From Symsagittifera roscoffensis (Eukaryota; Xenacoelomorpha; Acoela; Convolutidae), in assembly GCF_963678635.1 (NCBI RefSeq), contig NC_087063.1:56449504-56513503 (forward strand): 64,000 bases of DNA. The letters are read 5' to 3'. The translations under genes and the position numbers were made by a program. How positions within the stretch are numbered: position 1 is the stretch's first letter; every line of letters starts with the position of its first letter. Below are positions 34,601 to 45,599 of the stretch, piece after piece. The notes below the pieces were generated by a model that worked only from the letters and a program-made list of their open reading frames with translations, was not told the DNA's origin and searched no databases.

Positions 34601-35561
34601 TCCACAAAATTTTTTCGGATCACAACCCAATTTTTCCAAAAAATCATTAAAATTCTTGGAAGTGGATGTTTCGAGACTTGTTGTTCCATGCAAATGAACT
34701 GCAAGCGCTCGAAATAAAAACAAATTGTCATTGAATGGTTTTTGCGTATGCGCATCCGAAATGAAACATTTACCTTGTGAATGAATTGCTTCGGGAATCA
34801 GTGAAATTGGACATCGCTTTGGTTTGTTTTTCAGTAAGGCAGCAAAAATGGTCACATTTGTGATCAAATTGAATCGCCATTTTGCGTTTTGTATCTTTTG
34901 TGTACAAACTTCAATGATATCTTGCTTTTTGATCGTGTTCTGTATAGCCGTCAAGCTGCTTTAGTACAAAGCAGCATAGATTTATCTAAGAGTGTGTTAT
35001 TTTCATGAGTATAGAAATAACGATATCCGCTGGTTTCTATATTGCCTAACACAAACCCCAAGGCAAGGTTAATTTTTGCTCTAGAATCAGGTTTTTCAAA
35101 GACTTGATCCAGTTTTTCATTAACTAGATTAGGGTCTAGTTTTGAAAATTGAAAATTGAATACTTTGTGGCGTCCATTTTCCCTTTCGGTATATGTCATG
35201 AAGTGTTGACAGGCATTCAACTCATCTCGTAGCTGATCACTATCGTCCTCGTTTTTAATTCAAATCCGGAACAGAATTACTCGTTTCCCTCGCTTTCAAC
35301 CCGTGATGCTGTTGAAGTGAATAATAGCTTGGGATTACTTTCTTACACGATACACACTTTGTTGAATTCTGGGGTTGACTTTACGTGCTTCTTGCTGTTA
35401 TGAAAATTCATTTCTTGCTGGTTGTATGTAGAATAATTACATTCCGGACAAGAACAAACTCCTTTAGTACATCTCATTCGATGTCGAGCCGCATTGGCTC
35501 TACTGTACTCTTTACCAAAGACCTCGCATTTCGCTTTCTCATTCCTGTTGAGTGCTGGCAT
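31688..35561 (-). pseudogene. Polinton-type family B DNA polymerase relic
   Basis: Minus-strand coding remnant spread over at least eight frames. In protein order: an N-terminal C2H2-like region (35,561-35,343; 'CSCPECNYSTYNQQEMNFH' plus a following 'KKH'); a conserved N-terminal domain with 'NDNLFLFRALAVHLHG' (about 34,730); a second zinc finger 'RCPTCDRFFHKAENFIKH' (about 34,420-34,360); an exonuclease-like 'LGFNIGRYDMNLIKSYL' (about 33,990); polymerase motif A as 'DFDASQLYPYSM' (about 33,295); and motif C as 'EVDTDSLYLAL' (about 32,160), present a second time as 'MDTESLYLAL' (about 31,925). The D-x-x-S-L-Y-P and D-T-D-S motifs place it in DNA_pol_B_2, the protein-primed type used by Polintons to replicate. 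Frameshifts, stops and an internal duplication make it non-functional. Confidence 0.78.
31821..32255 (-). repeat. Tandem duplication of the polymerase motif-C region
   Basis: About 195 bp are repeated at a step near 240 bp (31,821-32,014 and 32,060-32,255). Shared phrases include 'ccttgcttcgcttttcagtc', 'gggaaggatacaatc' and 'ggcatactgtagtata'. The protein-upstream copy keeps D-T-D-S; the protein-downstream copy reads D-T-E-S. Confidence 0.88.
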
Positions 35562-35564
35562 CTG

Positions 35565-35645
35565 ACAAAAATGGGAGATTTAGCATGTACCGAAATTGAA
35601 TAAAAGTACGTGGCACTTGCAAAATTTGGAGATTTAAAATGTCTC
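35565..35645 (-). promoter_or_regulatory. Conserved 5' block upstream of the polymerase zinc-finger start
   Basis: On the minus strand, 'acattttaaatctcca' (35,642-35,627) and a second 'taaatctcccatttttg' lie just before the ATG, which follows 'ttttgtcag'. The plus-strand zinc-finger ORFs at 47,324 and 54,146 are preceded by the matching 'gacattttaaatctccc'. This shared 5' sequence may be promoter, leader or 3' splice-site sequence. Confidence 0.5.
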
Positions 35646-35649
35646 AAAA

Positions 35650-36625
35650 AAGTTGATTGATTGTTATACCTGCTTTGAATTGTTAAAGTTATTTTAAAAT
35701 AATTTCATGTAGTTATAAAATTTATAGAGCGATTATAGGTTATATTTGTTTACTGATTTCTTAGAGAAAATTATCCAATCAGATTTGAGTATTCTTTTAG
35801 TAACACTGTTTGTTGGATCTCAACCAAGGAGATTGCAGTTTTTCCTAAGAGTTAACTGTTCATTATTAAAAAACCTTAATCATTTATTTGAAAAAAAGTC
35901 TATCAAAAAATAATTGAATTTCCTCAGTTACTTAACAAGAAAAAAGAAAAAGTTCCAATTGATTTTCTTATTGATGAAATAGATGTTGACTCCTACTTGT
36001 GTCATAATTTTTTGTCGTTTATATTGTACAAAATGGAGTTATCCGACTAAGTAAAGGTCTCTTTAGAAAAAATTACTCAATCAAAGAACTTAGTTTTGAT
36101 CGACATATTGCGTATCAAAGCTTTTAACTTACGGCTGAATTACACCTCACAAGGAGAGAAATTTTCTTTTTACTCGAGAATTTGAAACAAATCAAAAATA
36201 TGTACGATAATTTAACAAATTATACCCAATACCCAAATTTGTAAAAACTTCCCAGCAAAGTTCTCTATTCCTTCTTTTCTTTAAAAATTTACAAAGCTCA
36301 AAATCCTGCTTGATCAGGTTTGGAATCCGATGTTCAGATACTTGCTTTGAAAGTTTCTTCAACTTTGAGTTATCTTTTCAAATTTTTATCAAAATCAAAG
36401 AAATCGACTATCTACTCAAAAATCAGCAATTTTTCATTAATTACATAAAAAATTTTCAACTAATTTGATGAAAACAATTTGAGAAATGCTACTTGTTTTA
36501 GTTTTCATTCTTTTGTTACTTCTATTGGCAATTTTTCTTATTTTTACGGCAAACAGTTTTTGGTCATTTACTTTTGCGGTTGCTTTATGGATAATTTTAC
36601 TTATTTGTAAGGTTTAAGTTCTTAA
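35650..36625. other. AT-rich DNA, no supported feature
   Basis: No reading frame of note, no repeat and no recognised motif. Confidence 0.45.
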
Positions 36626-36635
36626 AAGGATCTTT

Positions 36636-36795
36636 TGATTGGATACGACAACTAGAATAAAAAAGAACTTTTTTGTAATTGGAAACGACAATGTGTAAAA
36701 CGTACCAAAAATGGAATGTTATTTCCAATTGGACACGACAATTATATCAGAATTCCATAAAAAACCTGAAAACTGATTGGACACGACTATAATCC
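36636..36795. repeat. Four spaced 'attggacacgac' boxes
   Basis: The box (g/a)attgga(t/a/c)acgac occurs at about 36,639, 36,681, 36,736 and 36,778, spaced 42, 55 and 42 bp. The sequence between boxes is dissimilar, so this looks more like a cluster of binding sites (each holds an inverted CCAAT core, ATTGG) than a simple minisatellite. It lies about 260-420 bp upstream of the candidate exon at 37,056. Confidence 0.5.
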
Positions 36796-37055
36796 AAAAA
36801 AGGAGAATCATCTTTGGTTGGTTAAACCTACACATTCGAGTTGAAGGTACCCCTCATTCCTAAATAAAAAATTTTTTATTTTCAACTAATTTAACGTCAA
36901 CTACCTCCTCTCTCAGCTCAAAATAGTTTAATTTCAGCTTATCTACCGTCAGCTACCCCTTCTGTCAGCTGAGCTCTTTTACTCAACTTACTGCTCAAAA
37001 TGATCTTCTCAGTGCAAAACAGCAACCTCAAGTATTCTGTAGACTTTTCGCTTGA

Positions 37056-37439
37056 TCTAGTTTAAATTCAAGTGCGAGAAACAGTCTCTGGAGTTTTTCT
37101 GGCACGAATGGACATCGCAATCCAAGTCTGGCACATGGTGGAAGTGATGCGAAGGGATTTCAACGAATATCATATGACGCAAGTAACCATGACAGAGAAC
37201 CAACTTGGAGAAATGCAAATGATGGAAAGGTGGCAGATCATGTGGGAATGAACTACCTCGAGATTCTTGACTCAAGATTTGTGGCTCATCCAGTCGACGA
37301 AATTCTCTTTCCTTGGGAGGAAGCTAGATCAGCCCAAAAAACCATTACAATAGATGAAGATGAGGGTTTCTCGGAAACAATGACACCTCCAGCTCCACAA
37401 CAACTACATCAGTTTCACTTTAATTATGAGAATAGATGA
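37056..37439 (+). CDS. Candidate terminal exon, unknown protein
   Basis: Open for 127 codons before TGA (37,437-37,439), with more balanced base composition than its neighbours. A plausible acceptor ('gatctag') lies at 37,054-37,060. The C-terminal part includes 'MNYLEILDSRFVAHPVDEIL', then an acidic 'IDEDEGFSETM' and a Pro/Gln-rich tail 'PPAPQQLHQFHF'. I recognise no domain. No upstream exon is identified, and a short inner ATG at about 37,248 could instead start a small ORF. It could be the last exon of a host gene or part of a decayed element. Confidence 0.35.
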   Translation, partial: SSLNSSARNSLWSFSGTNGHRNPSLAHGGSDAKGFQRISYDASNHDREPTWRNANDGKVADHVGMNYLEILDSRFVAHPVDEILFPWEEARSAQKTITIDEDEGFSETMTPPAPQQLHQFHFNYENR

Positions 37440-37624
37440 GAATTTCAGGGTAAATCATTGAAAAACAAATAGAACTTAGTTTAGTGCCCGAACTTGCACA
37501 CAGGAAACTTGATTTTTTTTGCCTACATATAAGAGAAAAAACTATAGAAAATTTAAACAAAAGTAAAAAAATACCTGATTGTTCGTTGCATCTTTTCAGA
37601 GAAAAACTCACACAGTATTTGCTT

Positions 37625-38310
37625 TTTGTAGAAAAAAAGTGAAACACATTTCGCTTTTTGTAGGAAAAAAGTGAACCGTTTTTCGAATCTTGTCAAAAAA
37701 AGTGAAATTTTTTTCGCATCTCGTCAAAAAAATTGAAACACTTTCGCGTTTTGTAAGAAAAAAAATAAAACTTTTTTCGCATCTTGTCAAAAAAACTGAA
37801 ACACTTTTGGCATTTTGTAGGAAAAAAACGCAACACTTTGTATTTTGTTAAAAAAAAGCGAAACACTTTTCGCATTTTGTCGAAAAAAAGTGAAAAATTT
37901 TCTTTTGTTCAAAAAAGCGAAACAATTTTCACATTTGTGGGAAAAAAATAAAATTTTTTTCACATACGCTTGAAAAAATTGAAACGTTTTTCACCTTTTG
38001 CCGAAAAAATTGTACCACATTTGTATTCTATTGAAAAAAAGGAAACAAATTTCGCATTGTGTCGAAAAAACAGAAACAATTCTCCTATCTTCCTAAAAAA
38101 TTAGAACCACTTTTTGCATTTTGTTTAAAAAAAGCGAAAAACTTCTCGCAGTTGTAGGGAAAAAATGAAACACTTTTTATATAGGATTGAAAAAATTGAT
38201 TTACTTTCACATTTTGAAACGCTTTTCGTTTTCTGTTGAAAAAATTTTTTTTCAAGTTTTGTAGAAAAAAAAGGAAACACTTTTAGCATATTGCCTAAAT
38301 AAATCATTAC
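37625..38310. repeat. Minisatellite, ~36-40 bp degenerate unit
   Basis: About 17 copies of a unit like 'gtgaaacacttttcgcatt' + 'ttgtcgaaaaaa'. Unit lengths vary because the A and T runs vary. All frames on the minus strand read as Phe/Lys-rich low-complexity peptide and are not genes. Confidence 0.85.
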
Positions 38311-39125
38311 AATTTTTTTGCACAGTTGATTATAAATCTTTATGAAATTTTTGTTCAAAGTTTAATTTTTGAGAAAACTAATTTTTGCATGTGTGTTGAT
38401 CAAAAACAAAATAAAACCAATGTATTAACATAAAGAATAGAGCTGAAAGTATCAAACACACAAGTTTTCTAAGCAATAAGTCAACATGTTTCTTTTATTA
38501 AAATTTTGCGTTTTTCATTTATTCTTTTCAGAAAAAAAATTGAAATTTTGCATAATTTTTGGAAAAAAAACCAAATGAAAACATGCCTTTTACCAAAAGA
38601 AAAATCTTAGATATTTTTGCACTGTTTGAAAAAAGATTTGAACATTTTTAAGCATCTTGCAAAAATACTTGGTAGAGTTTTCGGCACAATCAATTAAAAC
38701 TATCTAGATTTATATGTTAAAATCGTTCAAGCTGGGAAAAACATTTAATTTGACAAAATTCTTGTAACAAATATTCAATTATCATTTAAACAAAAATGAA
38801 AGAAGCCAATCCGAGGGTCTGACATGATTCTCGACAGAGCTAGGAAGATGTATTTTGATTTATTTAGAAATAAAAAAGTAATTCTATCGGAGAAACTGAC
38901 ATCATTACACTTTAACTTTTGAAGAACAGTAAAAAATTTAGAACAATTGCACCAGATAAACAAACGTTGTTTTTCATCAACTTCTAGAATCTTCCCTTTT
39001 TTAGAATCTACAGATTAAAACCACGAACTTTGTAGGAGGTTATCACACATTAACTTTAAGATTTTTCTGAATCTTCTAAAATCTAAAAAAATTCAAAACA
39101 AAATTAACCAAGCAGAATTCTAAGG
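38311..39125. other. AT-rich DNA left of the tandem cluster
   Basis: No supported gene. Similarity to the tandem units begins at about 39,130 with 'gttgttggttttagttaaa'. Confidence 0.45.
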
Positions 39126-39436
39126 TGATGTTGATGAAAAAAGTTGTTGGTTTTAGTTAAAATGCTAGTTTTTTAAATCTAAGTGAAGATACTCAAACAA
39201 AGTTGCGATAAAGAGGAATAGTTTTTAAGGAAGTTCTTTTTTTTTTAAAAAAAACTTTCAAAATAAGCTTCAGTTCAACGAAAAAATATTTTTCTGCAAA
39301 ACCTTTTAAAAACAATTAAATTCAACCAAGTGTTGAAATTTGTTTGATTGAGTTCAGAATTTTACAGCTGAAAATAATGTGTTTCATTTTATTTGAAAAT
39401 CTCCTACAGTTCAGTTCAGTTTATCGACAAGAATAA

Positions 39437-39925
39437 GGTTTTTAGAAGAAACGTAAATCTATCCCAAAAATTGAAACCAATCATAATAGAACGGACGAGT
39501 TTCTGCACCCAGTTTGAAATTGGTACCGAAACTGGCAAGTTTCTCAAATTTAATATAATCTCCCAGTCTAGCGAGCAACTTATCGTAGATCTTTCAGATT
39601 GGAGAGAACTTGAGAGTAAAAGAATTAGAGAATTTAGAAAAGAATTGGCTATGTCTAAGTCACCTTTGAGAAAACAGTACAGGTTTTCATATGATTCAAA
39701 TGAAAAAATCTTTTGATGAAGACGTGGATCTGGGATACGGCAACAGTTTTCACAGATCTGAAGAAGTGTTTCAGTCCCGTAAAAACTTCCCAACATGATT
39801 GGCGGTAAATTGAAACAATTCTTGATAGAAAGTACAAGAAAGAAAAGTTGAAGGTTCAACTGGATAACTTATTTCTGTTCAAAAAAAACGTAGTGTGGCA
39901 ATTGAAGAAGAAAGTGACAACGAAC
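39437..39925 (+). pseudogene. ORF-1 copy A, start lost and frameshifted
   Basis: Homologous to the intact copy at 48,047. The ATG is changed to AAG at about 39,435 ('cgacaagaataagg' where other copies have 'cgacatgaataagg'). An extra T near 39,710 shifts frame after 'SNEKIF'. Further indels follow. Function unknown. Confidence 0.75.
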
Positions 39926-40190
39926 TCAAAAATTAACTCAGTTTTTTATCTTTCTACACATTTTTTCAAGTTTCCTACTTGTTTAAAAGTTGGCTTTAAT
40001 TTTTATTTGAATTATATGTTTGTAATCCAAAACTTAGTTTATAAAGACTTATCAGGGCAAATTCCTAAGAGAACATTTTGAGACAGTTGATTATTTTATA
40101 TCATAAGCTTGCCTAATGACTATTCGCAGAACCATGACAATCAATAAAAAAATCAATAATCTTTAGCAAATCAAATTCATATTTCGAATT

Positions 40191-40485
40191 TCAAATTTTT
40201 CGAGTTCTGTCCAGAAATGGTGAACCATGAGTTTGTGTGGAAGCAAAATTTTGATTAGAATTTAGATAATGTCTCTTGAATTTTTTCCAAATTGGTCGTT
40301 TTTTTTGCATTACGAGGTATCTTTTCGTCTCCTTTCCATCGTAAGTTATTTTGCACTGCTCGACTAAGCTGATTGAATACTTCCCCGCTTGCTGTAACAA
40401 TAATTGGATGGAACCTGTGATTAAACAATGTATAAAGACAGTCAATTTCTCGATATATGTAATTATATTTATCTAACCTCGGCAA
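40191..40485 (-). pseudogene. Conserved minus-strand segment, copy A
   Basis: A minus-strand reading frame with 'LDKYNYIYREIDCLY', 'GEVFNQLSRAVQ' and 'GDEKIPRNAK'. It recurs at 44,665-44,901, 48,890-49,150 and 51,345-51,702 in every unit. The block 'EVFN...V...R..GDE.P' loosely resembles a stretch of the polymerase relic near 32,570-32,500, but the similarity is weak. It may be coding or simply a conserved non-coding segment. Confidence 0.4.
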
Positions 40486-40739
40486 ATTTGGCTAAAAAAT
40501 GTTCCTATTAAAACCAATTGGAACTTACTTTTCTCAAAATAACATGAAAAGTAGGGGTACACACACATTAATCTTGGTTTATGATGTATTTTTCGTTAAA
40601 CTCGTTGGAAACAGAAAAAAAAGCGATTTTTCGTTGTAACCTGATTAAAAGCTGGGAAAAGCTTTACCCATAGCAGCTGCCACTGGGAACAATGATTTAT
40701 TAGAAAATTGTGGATTAATATAGGAGAAGTAACGCCTTC

Positions 40740-40835
40740 ACACTTTCCAAATAGGAAATTTTCCATAAAAAAAAACGTCAATAATTGGTACTACTTCCAT
40801 ATATGGAAATCGCGATGACTCATAATGTTTTACTT
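40740..40835 (+). promoter_or_regulatory. CArG + AP-1 promoter-like block, copy A
   Basis: 'ccatatatgg' (a perfect CArG box, serum-response-factor type) at about 40,797 is followed 8 bp later by 'gatgactcat' (AP-1 core TGACTCA). The ORF-2 ATG lies about 85 bp downstream (40,915). The same arrangement recurs upstream of the other ORF-2 copies, which supports a promoter role. Confidence 0.55.
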
Positions 40836-40914
40836 CTTTTTTCCTTAAATCTCACAATCTTTCTCTAATTTCTCTTCATCTGATCAGTTTGTTCTTCAAA
40901 AACATATTAAAGAA

Positions 40915-41223
40915 ATGACACTAGTCCCAATTATAGTGAATTCTCAAAATATAAAACGAAAATTGGGAGATCTGTTTGGTTTCTCAAATTCCTATAAGGG
41001 GAAAATTTATTATGAACCATGCTTTCAACTACTAAAAACTAATGATTTGGGACAATTTGAAGCGTCTCAACAAGTCTATATCGGTGAAAAAGAAGGACAA
41101 AATCGACAATCCGGAATACCTATATTCACGATGCTGAAAACCTTGGACTCGTGCCTATATATGAAGCCAAATTTGGCAAAAAATCAACTATATCAGGAGC
41201 TCGATATCTGCCATAGAGTATAA
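40915..41223 (+). pseudogene. ORF-2 copy A, frameshifted in the middle
   Basis: Starts at ATG with 'MTLVPIIVNSQNIKRKLGDL' and 'PCFQLLKTNDLGQFEASQQ'. After 'GEKEG' the frame differs from copy B, where the sequence continues 'EAIVTIRNTVIHDAENL'; a small deletion has shifted it. No known domain. Confidence 0.65.
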
Positions 41224-41241
41224 GAAAAAGCAACATACAAC

Positions 41242-41436
41242 ATGAGGAGGGTGACACAATCAACAAAGAACTACAGTGTAAGCAAGCCTCCCTATATTGA
41301 GAGTCGACTCTTCACTGCGAAAGGGAATGAAGCAATGAAACCAATTGCCTATGTCAACTATACTGTGAACAAATTCCAAGAACTGTCCCAAATTTTCGGA
41401 GACTTTATGTTTGTTGATATTTGTGAGCCTCAGTAA
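41242..41436 (+). CDS. ORF-3 copy A, small unknown protein
   Basis: 64 codons from ATG: 'MRRVTQSTKNYSVSKPPYIE' then 'SRLFTAKGNEAMKPIAYVNY' and an acidic C-terminus ending at TAA. Copies occur at 42,864 (displaced), 45,605, 49,930 and 52,395. The amino acid phrase 'PYI(E/Q)SRLFTAK-NEA' is kept among copies, hinting at past selection. It begins 18 bp after ORF-2 ends, so the two could be exons or a fused product with a lost stop. Function unknown. Confidence 0.4.
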   Translation: MRRVTQSTKNYSVSKPPYIESRLFTAKGNEAMKPIAYVNYTVNKFQELSQIFGDFMFVDICEPQ

Positions 41437-41904
41437 AGCTTTGTGATGTTTTTAGTTAAGTAATTGTATTATTACTTGTTCAAAACTGTTTCTTGAAGTG
41501 CATATTTAGAGCTATGGTATCTGAGGAAAAGTCAAACAAAACATAAAGTTTAATCAAAATTGACACAAAACACTATCCAATTATCAACTCAATTTCCAGT
41601 AGTTGTTTAAAAAAAATACATTAAAAACTGTTTAATTACTGCTTTTATCAAATTCTTAGTAAAGTTTGTCTTATTTGAACAAAATTACAAGTAAGAAGAA
41701 ATATTTAAAAGGAAACCTTATCCTAGTTTTCAAACTTCTGAATTTCATTGTTTGTTTTCAATTGGCTTAATTTAAAGTTTTCATTGGTCAAATGATTTTT
41801 TTTAAAAATAATTAGACTCTAAAGAGGGGGAAAAATGGGGATTATCATTACAAAATAAAATCAAAAGGCTACAACAATTCAAGTTTCTCTGATTATTTCA
41901 GTAA

Positions 41905-42345
41905 AAATATGTTTCTATCAAAAGCGTTTTCATTGAATGAAATGGATGATTATCAACATTTAAGGTTGAACTACTACAAAAACGAAAAGAGTGATGAACA
42001 GATGACGTTGATGGAGACTTTTTTAGTTTTACCTTGAATAAAAAAATACAGAAAATTTTGTTTGAAAGATGGAGAGGAAAATTCAGAAAAGAAGAGTATT
42101 GCCAGATTTAAAAACAATGTTTTTGTTTAGAAGAGTTAACTCAGATTGACATTAAAAACAAAAAAACAACTCAGTAAAAAACAAAAAAATGGAAGCTTCT
42201 AAAAAAAAAACTTTAGCATGAGGAAATTCATTTTGATTACTGTTTTGAATTTGATACAAATATAAAATCTAGATTTTTCAGAATATCTTTTAATCTTTTA
42301 AAAGACTTCCGGTAATTTAAATTACAATATACCCAAAAAAAAGGT
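41905..42345 (+). pseudogene. ORF-4 / ORF-5 segments, copy A, heavily broken
   Basis: Homologous to 46,276-46,700. 'YYKNEKSDEQMTLMET' is readable near 41,970, after which stops and indels break the frame. The ORF-5 part ('RLPVI-ITIYP') near 42,300 is also broken. Confidence 0.6.
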
Positions 42346-42589
42346 GAAAAGTTTTTTTTGGCATTTTCTTTTTGACCGGTTAGAAATAAATAAATTGAAA
42401 AAATTTTGATAGAAATTTCAAAATTTGAATTGAGTATCGAAAAAAAAATAATACAGACAGGAGTTCACACTTTGGTGTGATGTGTACTTGTTAGTTACGC
42501 TAGAAAAATTCATTGAAAATGATTGATTGGCAATATCATAAACATAGTTTTCTTCTGATCCACAAAGTATTTTAAATTCTGTGAATACT

Positions 42590-42810
42590 TCATTCTGATT
42601 GGTTATTACCACGATATTAACTGTGAAGGAGTGCTCGATTGTTTAATATCAAAATTATTGAAAAATCCAAGAGAAGTAAAGCTCAATTCTTATTGGTTGA
42701 CATTAATTTTGTTGAACATTCCATGACCATTGAAGCTCGATTCTGATTGGTTGGTATCAAGAAATATAAAATTTTCCTTATAAGTAATGCACGATTCTGA
42801 TTGGTTGAGA
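42590..42810. promoter_or_regulatory. NF-Y (inverted CCAAT) site array, copy A
   Basis: 'ctgattggtt' occurs at about 42,594, 42,743 and 42,797, with a variant 'cttattggtt' at about 42,689. CTGATTGGT is the reverse form of the NF-Y consensus. Parallel arrays precede the zinc-finger ORFs at 47,324 and 54,146. Here the downstream zinc finger is displaced by a rearranged ORF-3 copy. Confidence 0.55.
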
Positions 42811-42863
42811 ACAGAATTTTTGAAAACTACATGGTTAGACTGGGTACAACATGAGGAGGGTGT

Positions 42864-43049
42864 GTGTCACAATCAATCAAGAAGTACAGTGTAAACAAAT
42901 CTCCCTACATTCAGAGTCGACTCTTCATTGCAAAAGAGAATGAAGCATTGAAACAAGTTGTCTATGTCAACTATACTTTGAACGAACTCAAAGAACTGTC
43001 CTATGTTTTGGGAGATTTTATGTTTGATGATAATTGTAAGCCTCAGTAA
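42864..43049 (+). pseudogene. Displaced ORF-3 copy joined to an NF-Y array
   Basis: ORF-3-like frame ('YSVNKSPYIQSRLFIAKENE') lying where the zinc-finger promoter should be. Sequence up to about 42,843 matches the NF-Y array of the other units, and sequence after it matches 45,590 onward. At about 43,237 it joins the second half of the zinc-finger ORF. Both junctions are recombination scars. Confidence 0.65.
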
Positions 43050-43239
43050 TGCTTCGTGATGTTTTATTTTTTGGTAACTGAAATACAATTGGTTCAAAAC
43101 TATTTCTTGAAGTGCACATTTAGAGCTAGGGTATCTGAGGAAAAGTCAGACAAAACATAACATTTAATCAAAATTGACATAAAACACAATCCAATTATCA
43201 ATTGATATTACAGGAATTGTTTAAGAAAAAACATTAAAA

Positions 43240-43427
43240 TTAAAGTGTTACAATTGTGTCTTTATAAATATAGCAGCAAGGAATTCAATAATCATATCGA
43301 GAAGAAGCATAATATTTGTCAACATAATGTTAATTTATGTGCCCAGCAGTCTGGAAACACACGCCAAGAGAAGGTAAAAATAATATCTTTTTATCAAGAA
43401 CTTAAGAGAAAAAAGTTTGAATTGTAA
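43240..43427 (+). pseudogene. Zinc-finger ORF fragment (3' half)
   Basis: Matches 47,440-47,620 ('gcagc-aggaattcaataat', 'atcgagaagaagcataat'), but lacks the 5' half with the ATG and first finger and is shifted out of frame. Confidence 0.65.
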
Positions 43428-43822
43428 TATTTACTGAATCTGAAATTTGTAAAAAACTAATGTAAAAAAAAACTATTGAAAATTTTACAGTTTGTTCATC
43501 ACTTGATCATTTTTTTTGGGATTGATGCAAAAAAACTGTTGGTTTTAGTTAAATATCTAGTTTTTTCAAGTTAAAGTAAAGATACTCAAACAAAGTTGTT
43601 ATTAATAGAATTAATTTTCAAGGAAATTCATTTTTTTTAAAAACTTTCCGAAATAAGCTTCACTTCAACGAAAAAATATTATTCTAAAAAACTCTTTCGA
43701 AACAATTGAAAAATTTTTGAGTGAGTTCAGATTTGTTTAGAGAATTCAGCAAAATTTACAGCTGAAAATGATATGTTTCATTTTTTTTGAAAATCTGCTA
43801 GAGTTCAGTTCAATTTATCGAC

Positions 43823-44410
43823 ATGAATAAGGTTTTTAGAAGAAACGCAAATCTGTCCCAGAAATTGAAACCAATCATAAGAGAACGGGCGAGTTTCTGC
43901 ATCACGTTTGAAATTGGTACCAAAACTGTCAAGTTTCTCAAACTTAACAAAATGTCCCGGTCTAGTGAGCAAAGTATCATTGATCTTTCAGAAGGTAGAG
44001 AACTCGAGAATAGATAAATAGAGAATTTAGAAAAGAATTGGCCATGTCTAAGTCACCATTGAGAAAAAAGTACGGGTTTTTTCGGGTTTTCGTTTAATTC
44101 AAAGGGAAAAATCTTATGATGAAGATGTGGATCTGGGATACGGAAATAGTTTTCATTTGCTTACAAGTGAATTTATACAACAATGACTGTTTTTAAAAAA
44201 AAATGGTTGAATTTGACATCTTCTACAGAGATCAGAAGAAGTGTTTCAATCCCCTAAAAATTTCCCAACATGACTGGCGAAAAATTGAAACATTCATGAT
44301 AGAAGGTATAAGAAGCAAAAATTGAAGGATCAACAGGATAACTTAGCTCTGTTCAGAAGAAAACATAGTTTAGCACTTGAAGAAGCAAGTGACAACGAAC
44401 TCGAAAAGTA
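43823..44410 (+). pseudogene. ORF-1 copy B, broken
   Basis: ATG present ('MNKVFRRNANLSQKLKPI'), but a stop follows 'RELENR' at about 44,015. Later indels scatter the rest to about 44,410. Confidence 0.75.
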
Positions 44411-44664
44411 ACTCAGTCTGTTTGTCCTTTTACACATTTTGTAAAGTTTTCTACTTGTTTGTAATTTGGATTTTTTTTCATTTGAATTAATTGTTTCTAA
44501 TACAAAAGTTAGTTTTAAAGGACATTGTGAGAGAAGATTGAGACAGTTGATTATTTCATCACAAAGCTCACCTAATCACTATTCACAGAACCATGACAAT
44601 CAATAAAACCATGACAATCATGACAATCAAAAATCTGCAACAAATCAGATTCATATTTTGAATT

Positions 44665-44901
44665 TCAAATTTTTCGAAATCTGTCCAGAAAGGCTGAACC
44701 ATGAGTTTGTGTGGAAGCAAATTTTTGATTAGAACTTAGATAATTTCTCTTGAATTTTTTCGAAATTAGTCGTTTCTTTGCAATACTAGGTACCTTTTCG
44801 TCTCCGTTCCATCGTAAGTTACGCTGAACTGCTCGACCAAGCTGATTGAATACTTCTCCGCTTGATGTAACAGTACTTGAATTGAATCTGTGTTTAAACA
44901 A
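44665..44901 (-). pseudogene. Conserved minus-strand segment, copy B
   Basis: Minus-strand frame with 'GEVFNQLGRAVQRNLRWNGD' and 'KFASTQTHGSAFLDRFRKI', homologous to copy A at 40,191. The left part seen in other copies ('LDKYNYIY') is deleted here. Confidence 0.4.
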
Positions 44902-45107
44902 TGTGTAAAGACAGTCAATAATCTTGGTTTATGATGTATTCTTCGTAAAACTCTTTGGAAACAGAAAAAAAAACGATTTTTTACTGTAACCTGAATAAAA
45001 ACTGGGAAATGCTTGACACATAATAGCTGCCACTGGGAAGAATTTTTTTGCAGAAAATTGTGGATTTATATAGGAGAAGTAACGCCTTTGCACTTTGCAT
45101 TTGGGAA

Positions 45108-45180
45108 AACTTCATATAAAACCGTCAATATTTAGTACTACTTCCATATATGGAAATCGCAGTGACTCATAATGTTTACT
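45108..45180 (+). promoter_or_regulatory. TATA + CArG + AP-1 block, copy B
   Basis: 'catataaaaccgtcaat' at about 45,112 is a TATA-like element, 'ccatatatgg' at about 45,144 is a perfect CArG box, and 'gtgactcat' at about 45,161 is an AP-1 core. ORF-2 starts about 100 bp downstream. All three elements keep their order and spacing in the other units. Confidence 0.6.
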
Positions 45181-45282
45181 TTTATTTTCCTTTAATCTCA
45201 AAATCTTTTCTCTTATTTCTTCGTATCTGGTCAGTTTGTTCTTTTAAAATGTACTCAAGAAATGACACAAGTCTGACTTATA

Positions 45283-45576
45283 TTGAATTCTCAAAATATC
45301 AAACAAAAATTGGGAGATCTGTTTGGTTTCCAAAAATCCTACGAGGGGAAAAATTATATTGAACCATGCTTTCAACTACTAAAAACTAATGATTTGGGAC
45401 AATTTGAAACTTCTCAACAAGCCTATCTCAGTGAAAAAGAAGGAGAAGCAATAGTGACAATCCGGAATACCGTTATTCACGATGCTGAAAACCTTAGACT
45501 CGTACCTATATATGAAGCTAAATCTGGCAAAGAATCAAGTATGGATCAGGAGCTCGACTTCTGTAATAGAGTATAA
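45283..45576 (+). CDS. ORF-2 copy B, ~97-aa unknown protein (longest open copy)
   Basis: Open from 'NSQNIKQKLGDLFGFQKSYE' through 'PCFQLLKTNDLGQFETSQQA' and 'AIVTIRNTVIHDAENLRLVP' to a stop after 'DQELDFCNRV'. The codon that is ATG in copies C and C' is TTG here, and a stop cuts off the upstream ATG frame, so translation is uncertain. I recognise no domain. Acidic and hydrophobic residues are mixed, with no membrane segment or signal peptide. Confidence 0.45.
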   Translation: MNSQNIKQKLGDLFGFQKSYEGKNYIEPCFQLLKTNDLGQFETSQQAYLSEKEGEAIVTIRNTVIHDAENLRLVPIYEAKSGKESSMDQELDFCNRV

Positions 45577-45599
45577 GACAGAGCAACATACAACAAGAG

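Noticed and set aside
37608-38358. Phe/Lys-rich minus-strand frames resembling membrane proteins
   Set aside because: All arise from the 36-40 bp minisatellite with A and T runs.
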